A stretch of 26,039 bases of DNA from Thioalkalivibrio nitratireducens (GCA_011390385.1 JAABSN010000027.1:1-26039); one strand, 5' to 3'; shown: positions 1 to 14,441, counted from the stretch's first letter. Notes: generated from the letters alone by a model not told the origin. Numbers and translations are program-made.

Positions 1-1505
<1,505 letters not shown>

Positions 1506-1591
1506 TCCAGATCATGGGCCTGCGCACTGACGAGTCGTAGAATCGGAGTCGGGCAAGGTCGGCAGGCAGGCGCAACAGAGGAGCAAGCATC

Positions 1592-2026
1592 ATGACACTG
1601 GTCAAGGAAATGCTGGTCCCCGTGGACGGTTCCGAAAATTCGCTGCGCGCGGTTCGATACGCGCTGGGGCTCGCCAAGTCGCTGGGGTCGACGATCCGGC
1701 TGTTCTACGTGTTCCCGGTTTCGTCGGTCGAGATCATCGGCATGGCGGGGATGAGCCGCGACGACCTGGATCAGGCGGCACAGGCGGCTGCGCAACAGGT
1801 CTTCGACAAGGTGCACAGCGAGATCGGAGAGGTTCCGATTGAACTGGAGGATGAAACCTCGATTGGAGATCCGGCCGAAGAAATCATCCGATGCACGGAC
1901 GAGGACCCGACGTTGCTGGTCGTGCTGGGGCGTCGAGGTCTCTCGAGAATCCAGAGCCTGCTGCTGGGCAGCGTCAGCGAGAAGGTGCTGCGTCACGCAC
2001 ATTGCCCGGTGACGATCGTGATCTGA
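1592..2026 (+). CDS. Universal stress protein, UspA family
   Basis: This is a 144-residue single-domain cytoplasmic Usp protein. The N-terminal strand LVPVDGSENSLRAVRYAL and the C-terminal nucleotide-binding motif G-x2-G-x9-G-S (GRRGLSRIQSLLLGS, then VLRHAHCPVTIV) are both intact. That motif marks the ATP-binding subclass. The ATG at 1592 has a good ribosome binding site (AGAGGAG, about 10 bases upstream). A TAGAAT hexamer at 1538-1543 could be a -10 box, but no matching -35 is visible. It converges on bamD with 48 bases between the two stop codons. The physiological role of individual Usp proteins cannot be read from sequence. Confidence 0.92.
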   Translation: MTLVKEMLVPVDGSENSLRAVRYALGLAKSLGSTIRLFYVFPVSSVEIIGMAGMSRDDLDQAAQAAAQQVFDKVHSEIGEVPIELEDETSIGDPAEEIIRCTDEDPTLLVVLGRRGLSRIQSLLLGSVSEKVLRHAHCPVTIVI

Positions 2027-2072
2027 AGGCGATTCCGAGCGATGATTCAGGAGCGGGGCGCGGAGCCGTAGC

Positions 2073-2102
2073 GCTCAGTCGAAAGGCCACAGTCGACTGA
2101 GC
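2073..2102. terminator. Perfect 10-bp hairpin at the uspA/bamD convergence
   Basis: GCTCAGTCGA (2073-2082) and its exact reverse complement TCGACTGAGC (2093-2102) are separated by a 10-base loop. The left arm contains the bamD stop codon (2075-2077), and the hairpin lies 46 bases after the uspA stop. No T-tract follows on either strand, so it is not a classical intrinsic terminator. It may instead stop convergent transcription or protect a 3' end. Confidence 0.5.
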
Positions 2103-2881
2103 AGGCCCGGGCGCTTCTCGTCGTCGATGAGTTCGGCATAGTTGTACTCGAGCACTTCGCGGGTATCGGCCGCGAGTTCCGCCATGCCGAGCCGCGAGTA
2201 GCTTCTCGCCATGAGCTCCAGCGCATCGACGGTGGCCGGAGCACCCGGATACGTCTCGATGACATAGCGAGCCCGATTGAGCGCCGCGATCCAGGCGTTT
2301 CGGCGCGCATAGTACTCACCGACCTCGATTTCGTAGTCGGCCATGATGTTGCGAAGGAACACCATGCGCTGACGCGTGTCGGGCACGTAGCGGCTGTCCG
2401 GATGACGGCGAATGAGTTCCTGAAAATCGCGAAACGCCTCATGCGCGCTTTGCTGATCCCGGTCGCTGGCGCGCCCGGGCAATATCTGGCGAAGAAACCC
2501 CATGGTCAGGTCGTAATTGACCAGGCCCTTGAGATACCAGGCGTAATCCACGTTCGGGTGTGTAGGGTAGGTCCGCAGGAAACGCTCCAGCGTGTTGATC
2601 GACTCTTCGGACTCGCCGCCCTTGTACTGCGCAAAGGCCATGTCCAGCATGGCCTGCTCGGCATGACGTCCGAATGGAAAGCGCACGGTCAGCATCCGAT
2701 ACAGCCGAATCGCCTCCTGATAATTCTGCGAGGCCAGCCGACGCTGGGCTTGCTCGTACAATTCCTCGGCACCGATATTCTGTTCGCGGTCTTCCCGGGT
2801 GGAACAGCCAGTCAGTACGAGGGCCACGCACAGCAGGACGAATGAGAGGAGACGGAAAGAATGCAGTTGGAAATTCAGCAT
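2075..2881 (-). CDS. bamD: Outer membrane protein assembly factor BamD (lipoprotein)
   Basis: BamD is the essential TPR lipoprotein of the BAM complex, which inserts beta-barrel proteins into the outer membrane. The reading frame extends much further upstream, but I place the start at the ATG at 2881. This gives a 268-residue protein with a lipoprotein signal peptide and lipobox LVLTGCS (lipidated Cys26), close to the usual ~245-290 residues. The mature part has TPR helices (EELYEQAQRRLASQNYQEAI, AEQAMLDMAFAQYKGGE, PNVDYAWYLKGLVNY), the typical region around residues 140-165 that ends in FRDFQELIRRHPDS, and the C-terminal YVIETYPGAPATVDAL. It is divergent from rluD with 63 bases between start codons, the arrangement also found in E. 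coli. Confidence 0.95.
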   Translation of the reverse strand: MLNFQLHSFRLLSFVLLCVALVLTGCSTREDREQNIGAEELYEQAQRRLASQNYQEAIRLYRMLTVRFPFGRHAEQAMLDMAFAQYKGGESEESINTLERFLRTYPTHPNVDYAWYLKGLVNYDLTMGFLRQILPGRASDRDQQSAHEAFRDFQELIRRHPDSRYVPDTRQRMVFLRNIMADYEIEVGEYYARRNAWIAALNRARYVIETYPGAPATVDALELMARSYSRLGMAELAADTREVLEYNYAELIDDEKRPGLLSRLWPFD

Positions 2882-2944
2882 GCGCAATAGGATAACCGCT
2901 TCGTTCGCGCGGCAGGCCGTCGCGCTCGACCGGGACGGCCCGGC

Positions 2945-3904
2945 GTGAGCGTGCCCGCGCGCATCCAGCGACGCTTCGAGGTGCCGGAGACGCAGTCCGG
3001 CAAGCGGATCGACCAGGTGGCCGCGGCCGCGTGGCCGGATTATTCCAGGAGCCGTCTCGCCGAGTGGGTTCGCTCGGGTGAACTGCGGGTCAACGGTGCG
3101 ACCGTCAAGCCGAAGCAGCGGCTGGAGGGTGGGGAAACGATTGAGCTCGACGCCGAGGAAAAAACGCATGAAGCGAATCCATTGGCCGAGCCGATGGCGA
3201 TCGAGGTGCTGCACCGGGACGCAGACTGTCTGGTCATCGACAAGCCGCCCGGGCTCGTCGTCCACCCCGGAAGCGGGAATCGCGAAGGGACCCTGGTGCA
3301 CGGACTGCTTCATCTGGATCCGGATCTCCGGAAGCTGCCGCGCGCCGGCCTGGTGCATCGACTGGACAAGGACACCAGCGGCTGTCTGCTGGTGGCGCGC
3401 ACCTCTCGCGCCCACAAACAGTTGGTCGAGGCGCTCAAGCAACGCGAGATCGAGCGCCATTATCTGGCCCTGGTCTGGGGTGAGATGATTGCCGGCGGGC
3501 ATGTCGACGCGCCGCTGGGCAGGCACCCCGTGGACCGTCGACAGCAGGTGGTCCGCGCCGACGGCCGCAAGGCGGTCACCCACTACCGCGTCGAAAAACG
3601 CCTCGCGGGCAGCACGCTGCTGCGACTGAAGCTCGAAACCGGGCGAACGCACCAGATCCGGGTGCACATGCGGCACGTCGGATTTCCCATCATCGGCGAT
3701 CCGGTCTACGGTCGCCGCGGCAGCCCGGCCGGCTTGAGCGAGGCGCAGCGCGACGCCTGGCGAGGTTTCCGTCGACAGTCACTGCATGCCATCCAGCTGT
3801 CGTTCATCCATCCGGTCTCCGGCGAAGCCGTGACCGTCACGTCGCCTCTGCCGGAGGACATGCAACAGTTGTTGCAGATGCTGGCACCGGATGATGAATC
3901 CTAG
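2945..3904 (+). CDS. rluD: 23S rRNA pseudouridine synthase RluD
   Basis: RluD makes the pseudouridines in helix 69 of 23S rRNA (positions 1911/1915/1917 in E. coli), which matter for ribosome assembly. The 319-residue product has an N-terminal S4 RNA-binding domain (GKRIDQVAAAAWPDYSRSRL, about residues 19-38) and the RluA-family catalytic motif HRLDKDTSG with catalytic Asp141. It also has the conserved GRTHQIRVHMRH segment. I use the GTG at 2945 because it gives the family length; no strong Shine-Dalgarno is visible. The 3' end overlaps pgeF by 14 bases, as in the coupled rluD-yfiH pair of enterics. The length and motifs fit RluD better than RluA or RluC. Confidence 0.94.
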   Translation: MSVPARIQRRFEVPETQSGKRIDQVAAAAWPDYSRSRLAEWVRSGELRVNGATVKPKQRLEGGETIELDAEEKTHEANPLAEPMAIEVLHRDADCLVIDKPPGLVVHPGSGNREGTLVHGLLHLDPDLRKLPRAGLVHRLDKDTSGCLLVARTSRAHKQLVEALKQREIERHYLALVWGEMIAGGHVDAPLGRHPVDRRQQVVRADGRKAVTHYRVEKRLAGSTLLRLKLETGRTHQIRVHMRHVGFPIIGDPVYGRRGSPAGLSEAQRDAWRGFRRQSLHAIQLSFIHPVSGEAVTVTSPLPEDMQQLLQMLAPDDES

Positions 3905-4619
3905 CGCGGGATCCCTCGATGTCGTCCGCGCGCCCCTGCCGTCCCCCGTGCAGGCGTTCACGACGACCCGCCTCGGCGGCTGCAGCCAGGCCCCATTCGA
4001 TCATCTCAACCTCGGACAGCACTGCGGCGATGATCCGAAGCACGTGGAAGAGAATCGCCGTCGCCTGGCACTGGAACTCCCGAGCGAGCCGTGCTGGCTG
4101 CATCAGCGACACGGCACGCGCGTGATCCATCTCGACCGCTGGCAACCGGGAATCGAGGCCGACGCCGCGTGGACGGACCGTCCCAATCAGGTAGCAGCGA
4201 TCCTGACCGCCGATTGCCTGCCCGTTGTCGTGGCGCATCGGTCCCCCGACTGCCTGGCCGTCGTGCATGCCGGGTGGCGAGGACTTGCCGCGGGAATCCT
4301 GGAACGGACCCTCGACGTGCTCCCGGTCCATGCCGAAGGACTCCAGGCGTGGATCGGTCCGTGCATCGGACCGCAATCGTACGAGGTCGATGAGACCGTA
4401 CGTCGGGCCTTCGGAGGTTTCGAAGCCCATTTCGAACCGACACGCCCGGGCCACTGGCTGGCAGACCTTCCCCGGATCGCGATCGACCGTCTCCAGCGAC
4501 TGGGGGTCTCCGCGATCATGACATCCGACCGCTGCAGCTTCAGCGAATCCGCATATTTCTTCAGCCATCGGCGCGATGGCGTCTGCGGCCGGATGGCCAC
4601 GGTGGCCTGGCTCGGGTAG
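3891..4619 (+). CDS. pgeF: Purine nucleoside phosphorylase / multicopper-like PgeF (YfiH, DUF152)
   Basis: This 242-residue cytoplasmic protein belongs to the YfiH/laccase-domain family. Members have purine nucleoside phosphorylase and adenosine deaminase activity, and the family has been implicated in peptidoglycan fidelity in E. coli. The zinc-binding signature is complete: LHQRHGTRVI (His), ADCLPVVV (Cys) and HAGWRGLAAGIL (His). IGPCIGPQSYEV and the C-terminal DRCSFSESAYFFSHRRDG are also present. The ATG at 3891 lies inside rluD, and the 14-base overlap supports co-translation. A TAGAAT hexamer that includes its stop codon (4617-4622) may serve as a -10 for pyrG. Confidence 0.93.
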   Translation: MMNPSAGSLDVVRAPLPSPVQAFTTTRLGGCSQAPFDHLNLGQHCGDDPKHVEENRRRLALELPSEPCWLHQRHGTRVIHLDRWQPGIEADAAWTDRPNQVAAILTADCLPVVVAHRSPDCLAVVHAGWRGLAAGILERTLDVLPVHAEGLQAWIGPCIGPQSYEVDETVRRAFGGFEAHFEPTRPGHWLADLPRIAIDRLQRLGVSAIMTSDRCSFSESAYFFSHRRDGVCGRMATVAWLG

Positions 4620-8590
<3,971 letters not shown>

Positions 8591-8639
8591 GCCTCTGCGT
8601 GCCGAAATCCGCGAAGTCTGACCGGGCTTTTCGTCGACG

Positions 8640-10478
8640 ATGAGCACCATGGCCCAGACCATGCTGTTCCTGTTCGCGGCCGTCATCATGGTGCCGTTGG
8701 CGCGGCGCCTCGGCCTGGGCGCCGTACTCGGCTACCTGATCGCCGGCATCCTGATCGGTCCATGGGTGCTCGGGCTGATCTCCGAGATCGACACGATCCT
8801 TCATTTCAGCGAGCTCGGTGTCGTTCTCCTGCTGTTCGTGATCGGTCTCGAGCTGAAGCCGCAGCGTCTCAAGGTGCTGCGACGGCTGATCTTCATCGAC
8901 GGAACGATGCAGCTGGTGCTGACCACGCTGGCGCTCTGGCCGCTCGCTGCCTGGTGGCTGGATCACGCGATGCAGGGGCTGCTTGTCGCTGTCGTGCTGG
9001 CCCTGTCTTCGACCGCCATCGGGCTGCAGATGCTGGCCGAAAAGAAGCAGCTGACGCAGCCCTACGGCCGCAGTGCCTTCGGCATCCTGCTGCTGCAGGA
9101 CATCGCGGTCATCCCTTTGCTGGCGCTGATCCCGTTCTTTGCCGCCAGCGACGCACAAGCCGTGGATTCCGGTCAGGCATCGGTACTGGAGGATCTGTTG
9201 ACCACGGTGGCGGTGATTCTGCTGATCGTGTTCGGCGGCCGAAGCCTGCTTCGTCCGCTTTTTCGGATCATCGCCCTTGCGGACGTGCGCGAGGTTTTCA
9301 TCGCCGGCGTGCTGCTGGTCGCGCTCGGCACAGCGCTACTGGCCGACTGGGCCGGTCTGAGCATGGCCCTCGGGGCGTTTCTGGCCGGTGTGCTGCTTTC
9401 GGATTCCGAATTCCGGCATGAGCTCGAGGCGAGCATCGAGCCGTTCAAGGGATTGCTTCTCGGACTGTTCTTCATTGCCGTGGGCATGTCGATCGACTTC
9501 GGGCGAGTCGTTTCAGGTCCCGGTCTGATCATCGGCATGGTGGTCGTGCTGATGGCGGTCAAGTTCCTGGTCCTGCTGGTCGTCGGACGCTTCGCCGGAC
9601 TGGATCGCGCCGCGACCGTCTCGCTGGCCTTCGCGCTGCCACAGGCAGGGGAATTCGGCTTCATCCTGTTCAATGTCGCCGTGCAGGAACACGCACTGAC
9701 CGGGGCCGTGGTCGATCCGCTGATCGTCGCGATCTCGATCTCGATGGCCCTGACGCCGCTGATGTTCCTGATCAACGAGCGCCTGATCCAGCCGCGCCTG
9801 GCGAAGAAAAGCGAGTCGGGAGGACAACTCGAGGACATCCCGACCGACCACGGCGAGCCGCAGGTCATCATCGCAGGCCTCGGGCGCGTCGGTCAGATCG
9901 TTGCCCGGAATCTGTCGATGCTCGATATCCACTTCACGGCGCTCGACTTCGATCAGAAGCACGTCGACTTCATCCGGCGATTCGGACACCAGGTCTATTA
10001 CGGCAATGCGACCAACCTGGACGTTCTGAGAGCGGCCGGAACGGGGCATGCACGGCTGTTCGTGCTCACCATCTCCAACATCGAGATCTCGATCGAGACC
10101 GCGCGCATGCTCCGGCGTCATTTTCCCGGGCTTCGCATCCTGGCGCGCGCCCGCAACCGCCAGCACGCGCTGGAGCTCAAGGCGCTGAACGTGGACTACG
10201 TCATCCGCGAGACCTGGCTCTCGAGCGTGGAACTTGCCCATCAGACGCTGCTGGCCCTCGGTGTTCGCAATCCGGCGCGCTACATCGACCTGTTCCGGCA
10301 GCACGACGAGCGGGCGCTGGAAGAGCAGGTCGGTCACAAGGACGACGAAGAGGCCTTGCGCAATATCGATCGACGGAGTCGCGAACAGCTGGCCGAACTG
10401 TTCGAGGAAGATCACGCGCTGCTGCATCCCGACAGCAGCGCGTCCGATGCCGAGTCCACACGCGGCAACAACACCTGA
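8640..10478 (+). CDS. Monovalent cation:proton antiporter of the KefB/KefC type (CPA2)
   Basis: This is an integral inner-membrane protein of 612 residues. Residues ~1-385 form about 12 hydrophobic segments of a Na+/H+ exchanger domain (AVLGYLIAGILIGPWVLG, ELGVVLLLFVIGLEL, GLSMALGAFLAGVLLSDSEF). Residues ~407-525 form a TrkA-N/RCK nucleotide-binding domain (IIAGLGRVGQIVARNL). KefB/KefC transporters release K+ in exchange for protons during electrophile stress. The GLGRVGQ loop and the HALELKALNVDYVIRETW segment resemble KefB/C closely, but the ancillary KefF/KefG subunit is not adjacent, so glutathione gating is unproven. The start at 8640 lacks a clear ribosome binding site, and an ATG at 8649 is an alternative. 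It lies 49 bases after eno. Confidence 0.88.
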   Translation: MSTMAQTMLFLFAAVIMVPLARRLGLGAVLGYLIAGILIGPWVLGLISEIDTILHFSELGVVLLLFVIGLELKPQRLKVLRRLIFIDGTMQLVLTTLALWPLAAWWLDHAMQGLLVAVVLALSSTAIGLQMLAEKKQLTQPYGRSAFGILLLQDIAVIPLLALIPFFAASDAQAVDSGQASVLEDLLTTVAVILLIVFGGRSLLRPLFRIIALADVREVFIAGVLLVALGTALLADWAGLSMALGAFLAGVLLSDSEFRHELEASIEPFKGLLLGLFFIAVGMSIDFGRVVSGPGLIIGMVVVLMAVKFLVLLVVGRFAGLDRAATVSLAFALPQAGEFGFILFNVAVQEHALTGAVVDPLIVAISISMALTPLMFLINERLIQPRLAKKSESGGQLEDIPTDHGEPQVIIAGLGRVGQIVARNLSMLDIHFTALDFDQKHVDFIRRFGHQVYYGNATNLDVLRAAGTGHARLFVLTISNIEISIETARMLRRHFPGLRILARARNRQHALELKALNVDYVIRETWLSSVELAHQTLLALGVRNPARYIDLFRQHDERALEEQVGHKDDEEALRNIDRRSREQLAELFEEDHALLHPDSSASDAESTRGNNT

Positions 10479-10575
10479 TTCGGCATCGCCTCCCGTGCCG
10501 GCTTCTCCTGAACCGGACTTGACGTCTGTTCGGATTGCAAGCGTGTTTCCGCCCGCGCCGCTGCCGGGGTTGCTT

Positions 10576-10602
10576 CTTGATTCCATCGTCGGCGAACCCC
10601 AT
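10576..10602 (+). promoter_or_regulatory. Sigma-32 (heat-shock) promoter of clpB
   Basis: CTTGAT (10576-10581) and CCCCAT (10597-10602) are separated by 15 bases. This matches the sigma-32 consensus CTTGAAA / CCCCAT with permitted spacing. Transcription would start near 10609, giving a ~30-base leader before the clpB ATG at 10639. E. coli clpB is also sigma-32 dependent. Confidence 0.8.
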
Positions 10603-10638
10603 CCCTGTGGATAACTTGGTTCGGAACCGGAGTCTCCC

Positions 10639-13218
10639 ATGCGAATGGACAAACTGACCGCACGCTTCCAGCAGGCGCTCAACGAGGCCCAGAGCCTCGC
10701 GCTGGGCATGGATCACACGATGCTCGAGCCGGAGCATCTGATGGTGGCCCTGCTGGACCAGGAGGGCGGCGGAATGCGCGGTCTGCTGACCAAGGCCGGC
10801 GGGCGGGTCGCCGCCCTGCGCTCCCAGCTGGGTGAAAGGCTCGACGGGCTGCCGAAGGTCTCCGGCGGTCAGGCCGGGCAGATCAACCTGTCCAACGACC
10901 TCGGCCGGGTACTCAATCTGACCGACAAGATCGCTCAGAAGCGCGGCGATGCGTACATCGCGTCCGAGCTTTTTGTCCTCGCCGCGCTGGAGGCTCGGGT
11001 GGGACTGACCGAGACGCTGCACAAGGCCGGCGTGACCGAGCAGTCCATGACGAAGGCCATCGACGAAGTCCGGGGCGGCGAAAAAGTGCAGGACCCGAAC
11101 GCCGAAGATACGCGCGAGGCGCTGGACAAGTACACCATCGACCTGACCGAGAAGGCGGAGCAGTCGAGGCTGGATCCGGTCATCGGTCGGGACGAGGAGA
11201 TCCGTCGCGCGATTCAGGTCCTGCAGCGCCGGACCAAGAACAATCCTGTCCTGATCGGTGAACCCGGCGTCGGGAAGACCGCAATCGTCGAGGGTCTGGC
11301 CCAGCGCATCATCAACGACGAAGTGCCTGAAGGACTCCGTGACAAGCGGGTGCTGTCGCTGGATATGGGTGCGCTGATCGCCGGGGCGAAGTTCCGCGGC
11401 GAATTCGAGGAGCGGCTGAAGGCCGTGCTCAGCGATCTTCGCAAGCAGGAAGGCCGCATCATCCTGTTCATCGACGAGATTCACACGATGGTCGGCGCCG
11501 GCAAGGCCGAAGGTTCGATGGACGCGGGCAACATGCTCAAGCCGGCGCTGGCGCGCGGCGAGCTCCACTGCATCGGCGCGACGACGCTGGACGAGTATCG
11601 CGAACACATCGAAAAGGATGCGGCGCTGGAGCGGCGTTTCCAGAAGGTGCTGATCGAAGAACCGACGATCGAGGACACCATCGCCATCCTGCGCGGTCTG
11701 CAGGAACGTTACGAGGTCCATCACGGTGTCGACATCACCGACCCGGCGCTGGTCGCCGCGGCAACGCTGTCGACGCGCTACATCACCGACCGCCAGCTGC
11801 CGGACAAGGCCATCGATCTGATGGACGAGGCCGCCAGCCGAATCCGGATGGAGATCGACTCCAAGCCCGAAGCGATGGACCGGATCGAGCGGCGCCTGAT
11901 TCAACTTCGCATCGAACGCGAAGCGCTGAAGTCCGAGACTGACGAAGCGTCGAAGAAGCGGCTGGCCGATCTCGAAGGACAGATCGAGGAAGCGGAACGC
12001 GAATTCTCGGACCTGGAGGAAATCTGGAAGTCCGAGAAATCGTCGGTCCAGGGCGCGACGCACATCAAGGAAGAACTCGAACGCGCGCGGGCCGAGCTCG
12101 ACAACGCCCGCCGCGCGCAGGACTGGTCACGCATGGCCGAGCTGCAGCACGGCAGGATCCCGGAGCTGGAGCAGCAGCTCGAACTGGCCGAGTCCGAGGA
12201 TACGACGCAGCATTTCAAGCTCCTCCGGAACAAGGTCACCGAGGAAGAAATCGCCGAGGTCGTCAGCCGCTGGACCGGCATCCCGGTCTCGAAGATGCTC
12301 GAGGGCGAGAGGGACAAGCTGTTGCGGATGGAAGACGCACTGCACGAGCGCGTCGTGGGTCAGGACGAGGCGGTCCGCGCCGTCGCCGATGCGATCCGTC
12401 GCTCACGAGCGGGGTTGTCGGACCCGAACCGGCCCAACGGCTCGTTCCTGTTTCTTGGGCCCACCGGCGTCGGCAAGACCGAGCTGTGCAAGTCGCTGGC
12501 GAATTTCCTGTTCGACACCGAGGACGCCATGGTCCGGATCGACATGTCCGAATTCATGGAAAAGCATGCTGTGGCGCGGTTGATCGGCGCGCCACCGGGC
12601 TACGTCGGCTACGAGGAGGGCGGATATCTCACCGAGACGGTCCGCCGTCGACCGTACTCGGTCATCCTGCTCGACGAAGTCGAGAAGGCCCACCCGGACG
12701 TGTTCAACATCCTCCTGCAGGTGCTTGACGACGGTCGACTCACCGACGGCCACGGACGCACCGTGGACTTCCGCAACACTGTCGTCGTCATGACTTCGAA
12801 CCTCGGCTCCGATCGCATCCAGTCGATGACCGATGCCGGCTACGAGGCCATGAAAGCCGCCGTCATGGAAGTCGTCGGGCATCACTTCCGCCCCGAGTTC
12901 ATCAACCGCGTCGACGAGATCGTCGTCTTCCACCCGCTGGACCAGCAGCAGATCCGGGAGATCGCAGCCATCCAGATCAGGTATCTGGAGCATCGACTCG
13001 CTGAACGCGACCTGGGCTTCGAGATCACTGACGCGGCGCTGGACCTGCTCGGCGAGGCGGGCTTCGATCCGGTCTACGGCGCCCGACCGCTCAAGCGCGC
13101 GATCCAGCATCGGCTGGAGAATCCGCTGGCGCAGAAAATCCTCGCCGGAGACTACGTCCCGGGCGATACCGTCAGCATCGACGTCGTGGACGGGGAACTC
13201 GGCTTCGGCGCGTGCTGA
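10639..13218 (+). CDS. clpB: ClpB protein disaggregase
   Basis: ClpB is the hexameric AAA+ machine that works with DnaK to pull proteins out of aggregates after heat stress. The 859-residue protein is full length (857 in E. coli). It starts [14 protein letters not shown] and has an N-terminal Clp_N double repeat (~1-145), a first AAA+ domain with Walker [10 protein letters not shown] near residue 207, and the ClpB-specific middle coiled coil (~410-525, rich in Glu, Arg and Leu). The second AAA+ domain has Walker [10 protein letters not shown] near residue 606 and ends in a D2-small domain ([15 protein letters not shown]). The middle domain separates it from ClpA and ClpX. It is preceded by a sigma-32 promoter. 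Confidence 0.98.
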   Translation: MRMDKLTARFQQALNEAQSLALGMDHTMLEPEHLMVALLDQEGGGMRGLLTKAGGRVAALRSQLGERLDGLPKVSGGQAGQINLSNDLGRVLNLTDKIAQKRGDAYIASELFVLAALEARVGLTETLHKAGVTEQSMTKAIDEVRGGEKVQDPNAEDTREALDKYTIDLTEKAEQSRLDPVIGRDEEIRRAIQVLQRRTKNNPVLIGEPGVGKTAIVEGLAQRIINDEVPEGLRDKRVLSLDMGALIAGAKFRGEFEERLKAVLSDLRKQEGRIILFIDEIHTMVGAGKAEGSMDAGNMLKPALARGELHCIGATTLDEYREHIEKDAALERRFQKVLIEEPTIEDTIAILRGLQERYEVHHGVDITDPALVAAATLSTRYITDRQLPDKAIDLMDEAASRIRMEIDSKPEAMDRIERRLIQLRIEREALKSETDEASKKRLADLEGQIEEAEREFSDLEEIWKSEKSSVQGATHIKEELERARAELDNARRAQDWSRMAELQHGRIPELEQQLELAESEDTTQHFKLLRNKVTEEEIAEVVSRWTGIPVSKMLEGERDKLLRMEDALHERVVGQDEAVRAVADAIRRSRAGLSDPNRPNGSFLFLGPTGVGKTELCKSLANFLFDTEDAMVRIDMSEFMEKHAVARLIGAPPGYVGYEEGGYLTETVRRRPYSVILLDEVEKAHPDVFNILLQVLDDGRLTDGHGRTVDFRNTVVVMTSNLGSDRIQSMTDAGYEAMKAAVMEVVGHHFRPEFINRVDEIVVFHPLDQQQIREIAAIQIRYLEHRLAERDLGFEITDAALDLLGEAGFDPVYGARPLKRAIQHRLENPLAQKILAGDYVPGDTVSIDVVDGELGFGAC

Positions 13219-13595
13219 TCGACGACGACGGCGAGGAGCAGGTCTTCGAGGTTGCCTGCGAGGGCTTTCACCCGCGGGCTGCCTCGGTGTTCCGGACGCG
13301 ACAGGACGATGAATCCGTCGTGTTCCGGAAAAACTACCCCATGGCCCGGCTTCTTGCCGTTGACCTCGGCCGATTTGATGAAGCTCTGGAGATGCTGCAG
13401 ATGCTGGAGAGTGAGCTTGTCGAGCCTCTGGATGCTATCATCGAGCCTCTCGCATCTCCGGCCTTGAACAAATCGGCGATATTCACCCTGCAATCAAATA
13501 GATTGCCGGGTGAATGCCCGGCCGGAACGGCCGGGACCGCGAAGCGAAGGCATTTGCGGACATGTGCCGCAAATGCCGTGCAACGAATACCGTAG
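13212..13595 (+). CDS. Possible small ORF of unknown function after clpB
   Basis: A GTG at 13212 overlaps the clpB stop and opens a 127-codon frame. The first ~90 codons (to about 13480) have the third-position GC expected of this genome and a purine-N-pyrimidine tendency. The last ~35 run into the palindrome cluster and look non-coding. The product is acidic ([36 protein letters not shown]) with no domain I recognise. The opposite strand also has an open frame here (13152-13493), so the coding strand is uncertain. A degraded gene is as likely as a real one. Confidence 0.22.
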   Translation: MLIDDDGEEQVFEVACEGFHPRAASVFRTRQDDESVVFRKNYPMARLLAVDLGRFDEALEMLQMLESELVEPLDAIIEPLASPALNKSAIFTLQSNRLPGECPAGTAGTAKRRHLRTCAANAVQRIP

Positions 13596-13726
13596 GTACC
13601 GTAGGTATTTCGTTGCCAGGTTAATATTGAACTCGCGCACGCCTCCGTCGCGCGACTTCGTTCTTTCCGCGAAGGGTTCGAATGTTCCGGCGCGGATGCG
13701 CTGTTTGCGTGGGTGAACGCAAAGCG
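13505..13726. repeat. Palindrome-rich intergenic element (at least seven stem-loops)
   Basis: From 13505 the sequence holds GCCGGG/CCCGGC (13505-13522), overlapping the competing stem CCCGGCC/GGCCGGG (13517-13535). Next is a perfect 11-bp stem GGCATTTGCGG/CCGCAAATGCC with 7-base loop (13549-13577), then GCAACGAATACC paired with GGTATTTCGTTGC with one bulge (13580-13616). TCGCGC/GCGCGA (13633-13655), CTTCG/CGAAG (13656-13674) and TTTGCGT/ACGCAAA with an outer CGC/GCG pair (13699-13726) follow. The loop at 13590-13607 is a 9-bp direct repeat, CCGTAGGTA twice. No confident gene is present between 13219 and 13820. Confidence 0.65.
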
Positions 13727-13820
13727 AGCTGCGCTGGAAGGCGCTCCCGCCAGGGCCGTCGCACGCATGCAAGAATCGTCAATGAAGCCGCCGAATACTT
13801 CCGGTTGCATTAGTAACGCT

Positions 13821-14384
13821 ATGGGAATTGAACTGAATTCGCTGATTCGTGTTTACGATGACGTGCTCAGCCCGGACCTGTGTCGCTATCTGATCGATTT
13901 CTACGAGCAGAATCCGGACGCACGGAACCGGGTAGACAATGCCCAACGACCGTCATTTTCCCAGATGAATTTCACCGAGATTCATCACCGCAACGAAGAA
14001 TCGAAGAAAGCCCATGCAATGGTGGTCGCAGGCGTCAATGCGCTCAGGGGAAACTATTATGGATTCGTGGACGCGCGTTGTTTTCCGGCGGACCACGACC
14101 TCGAACGATTTCGCATAAAGAAATATCAGAACGACGGGAACGACCTCTTCGATACGCACGTTGATGTACGGAACAGGGAAAGCGCGGGTCGCTTCCTTTC
14201 CTTTATCTTCTATTTGAATGAGGTTGAAAAGGGCGGCGAAACCATTTTCTTTACCGGCGTAACGGTAAAGCCCAAGGCGGGCCGCGTCGTTGTCTTTCCG
14301 CCGTTATGGATGTTCCCGCACAAAGGTTGCGCACCGATCAGCGGTTCGAAGTACATCTTGAGCACATACTTGCTTTACCGCTGA
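13821..14384 (+). CDS. 2-oxoglutarate/Fe(II)-dependent oxygenase, prolyl 4-hydroxylase type
   Basis: This 187-residue protein hydroxylates an unknown substrate using iron and 2-oxoglutarate. The iron ligands are visible as His113 and Asp115 in FDTHVDVRN and His167 in MFPHKGCAP. Lys177 in SGSKYI is the likely 2-oxoglutarate anchor. The strand pattern FIFYLNEVEKGGETIFF and KPKAGRVVVFPP is typical of the P4Hc domain. I favour the ATG at 13821. An ATG at 13782 or GTG at 13713 would add residues that overlap palindromic DNA. Codons here use A and T in third position far more than the neighbouring genes (AAA, GAA, AAT, TAT), which suggests acquisition. No peptide substrate gene is adjacent. Confidence 0.85.
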   Translation: MGIELNSLIRVYDDVLSPDLCRYLIDFYEQNPDARNRVDNAQRPSFSQMNFTEIHHRNEESKKAHAMVVAGVNALRGNYYGFVDARCFPADHDLERFRIKKYQNDGNDLFDTHVDVRNRESAGRFLSFIFYLNEVEKGGETIFFTGVTVKPKAGRVVVFPPLWMFPHKGCAPISGSKYILSTYLLYR

Positions 14385-14441
14385 AAGCCTGTTCTTCAGC
14401 TTCTGTACTTGCGGGTAGGCACGATTTCCGGCAAGAAATAC

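Noticed and set aside
10201..12063. 620-codon minus-strand open frame opposite the antiporter and clpB
   Set aside because: Shadow of well-supported plus-strand genes. It crosses the sigma-32 promoter region and has no recognisable family.
13152..13493. Minus-strand open frame of 113 codons over the clpB 3' end
   Set aside because: It overlaps the clpB C-terminus by 67 bases, has no ribosome binding site or recognisable domain, and competes with a plus-strand frame of similar quality. I keep only the plus-strand frame, at low confidence.
13260..14400. Toxin-antitoxin or defence system in the accessory region
   Set aside because: I looked for nuclease, RelE/HigB, HTH or AbrB-like motifs in both strands and found none. 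The only clear protein is the 2-oxoglutarate oxygenase.
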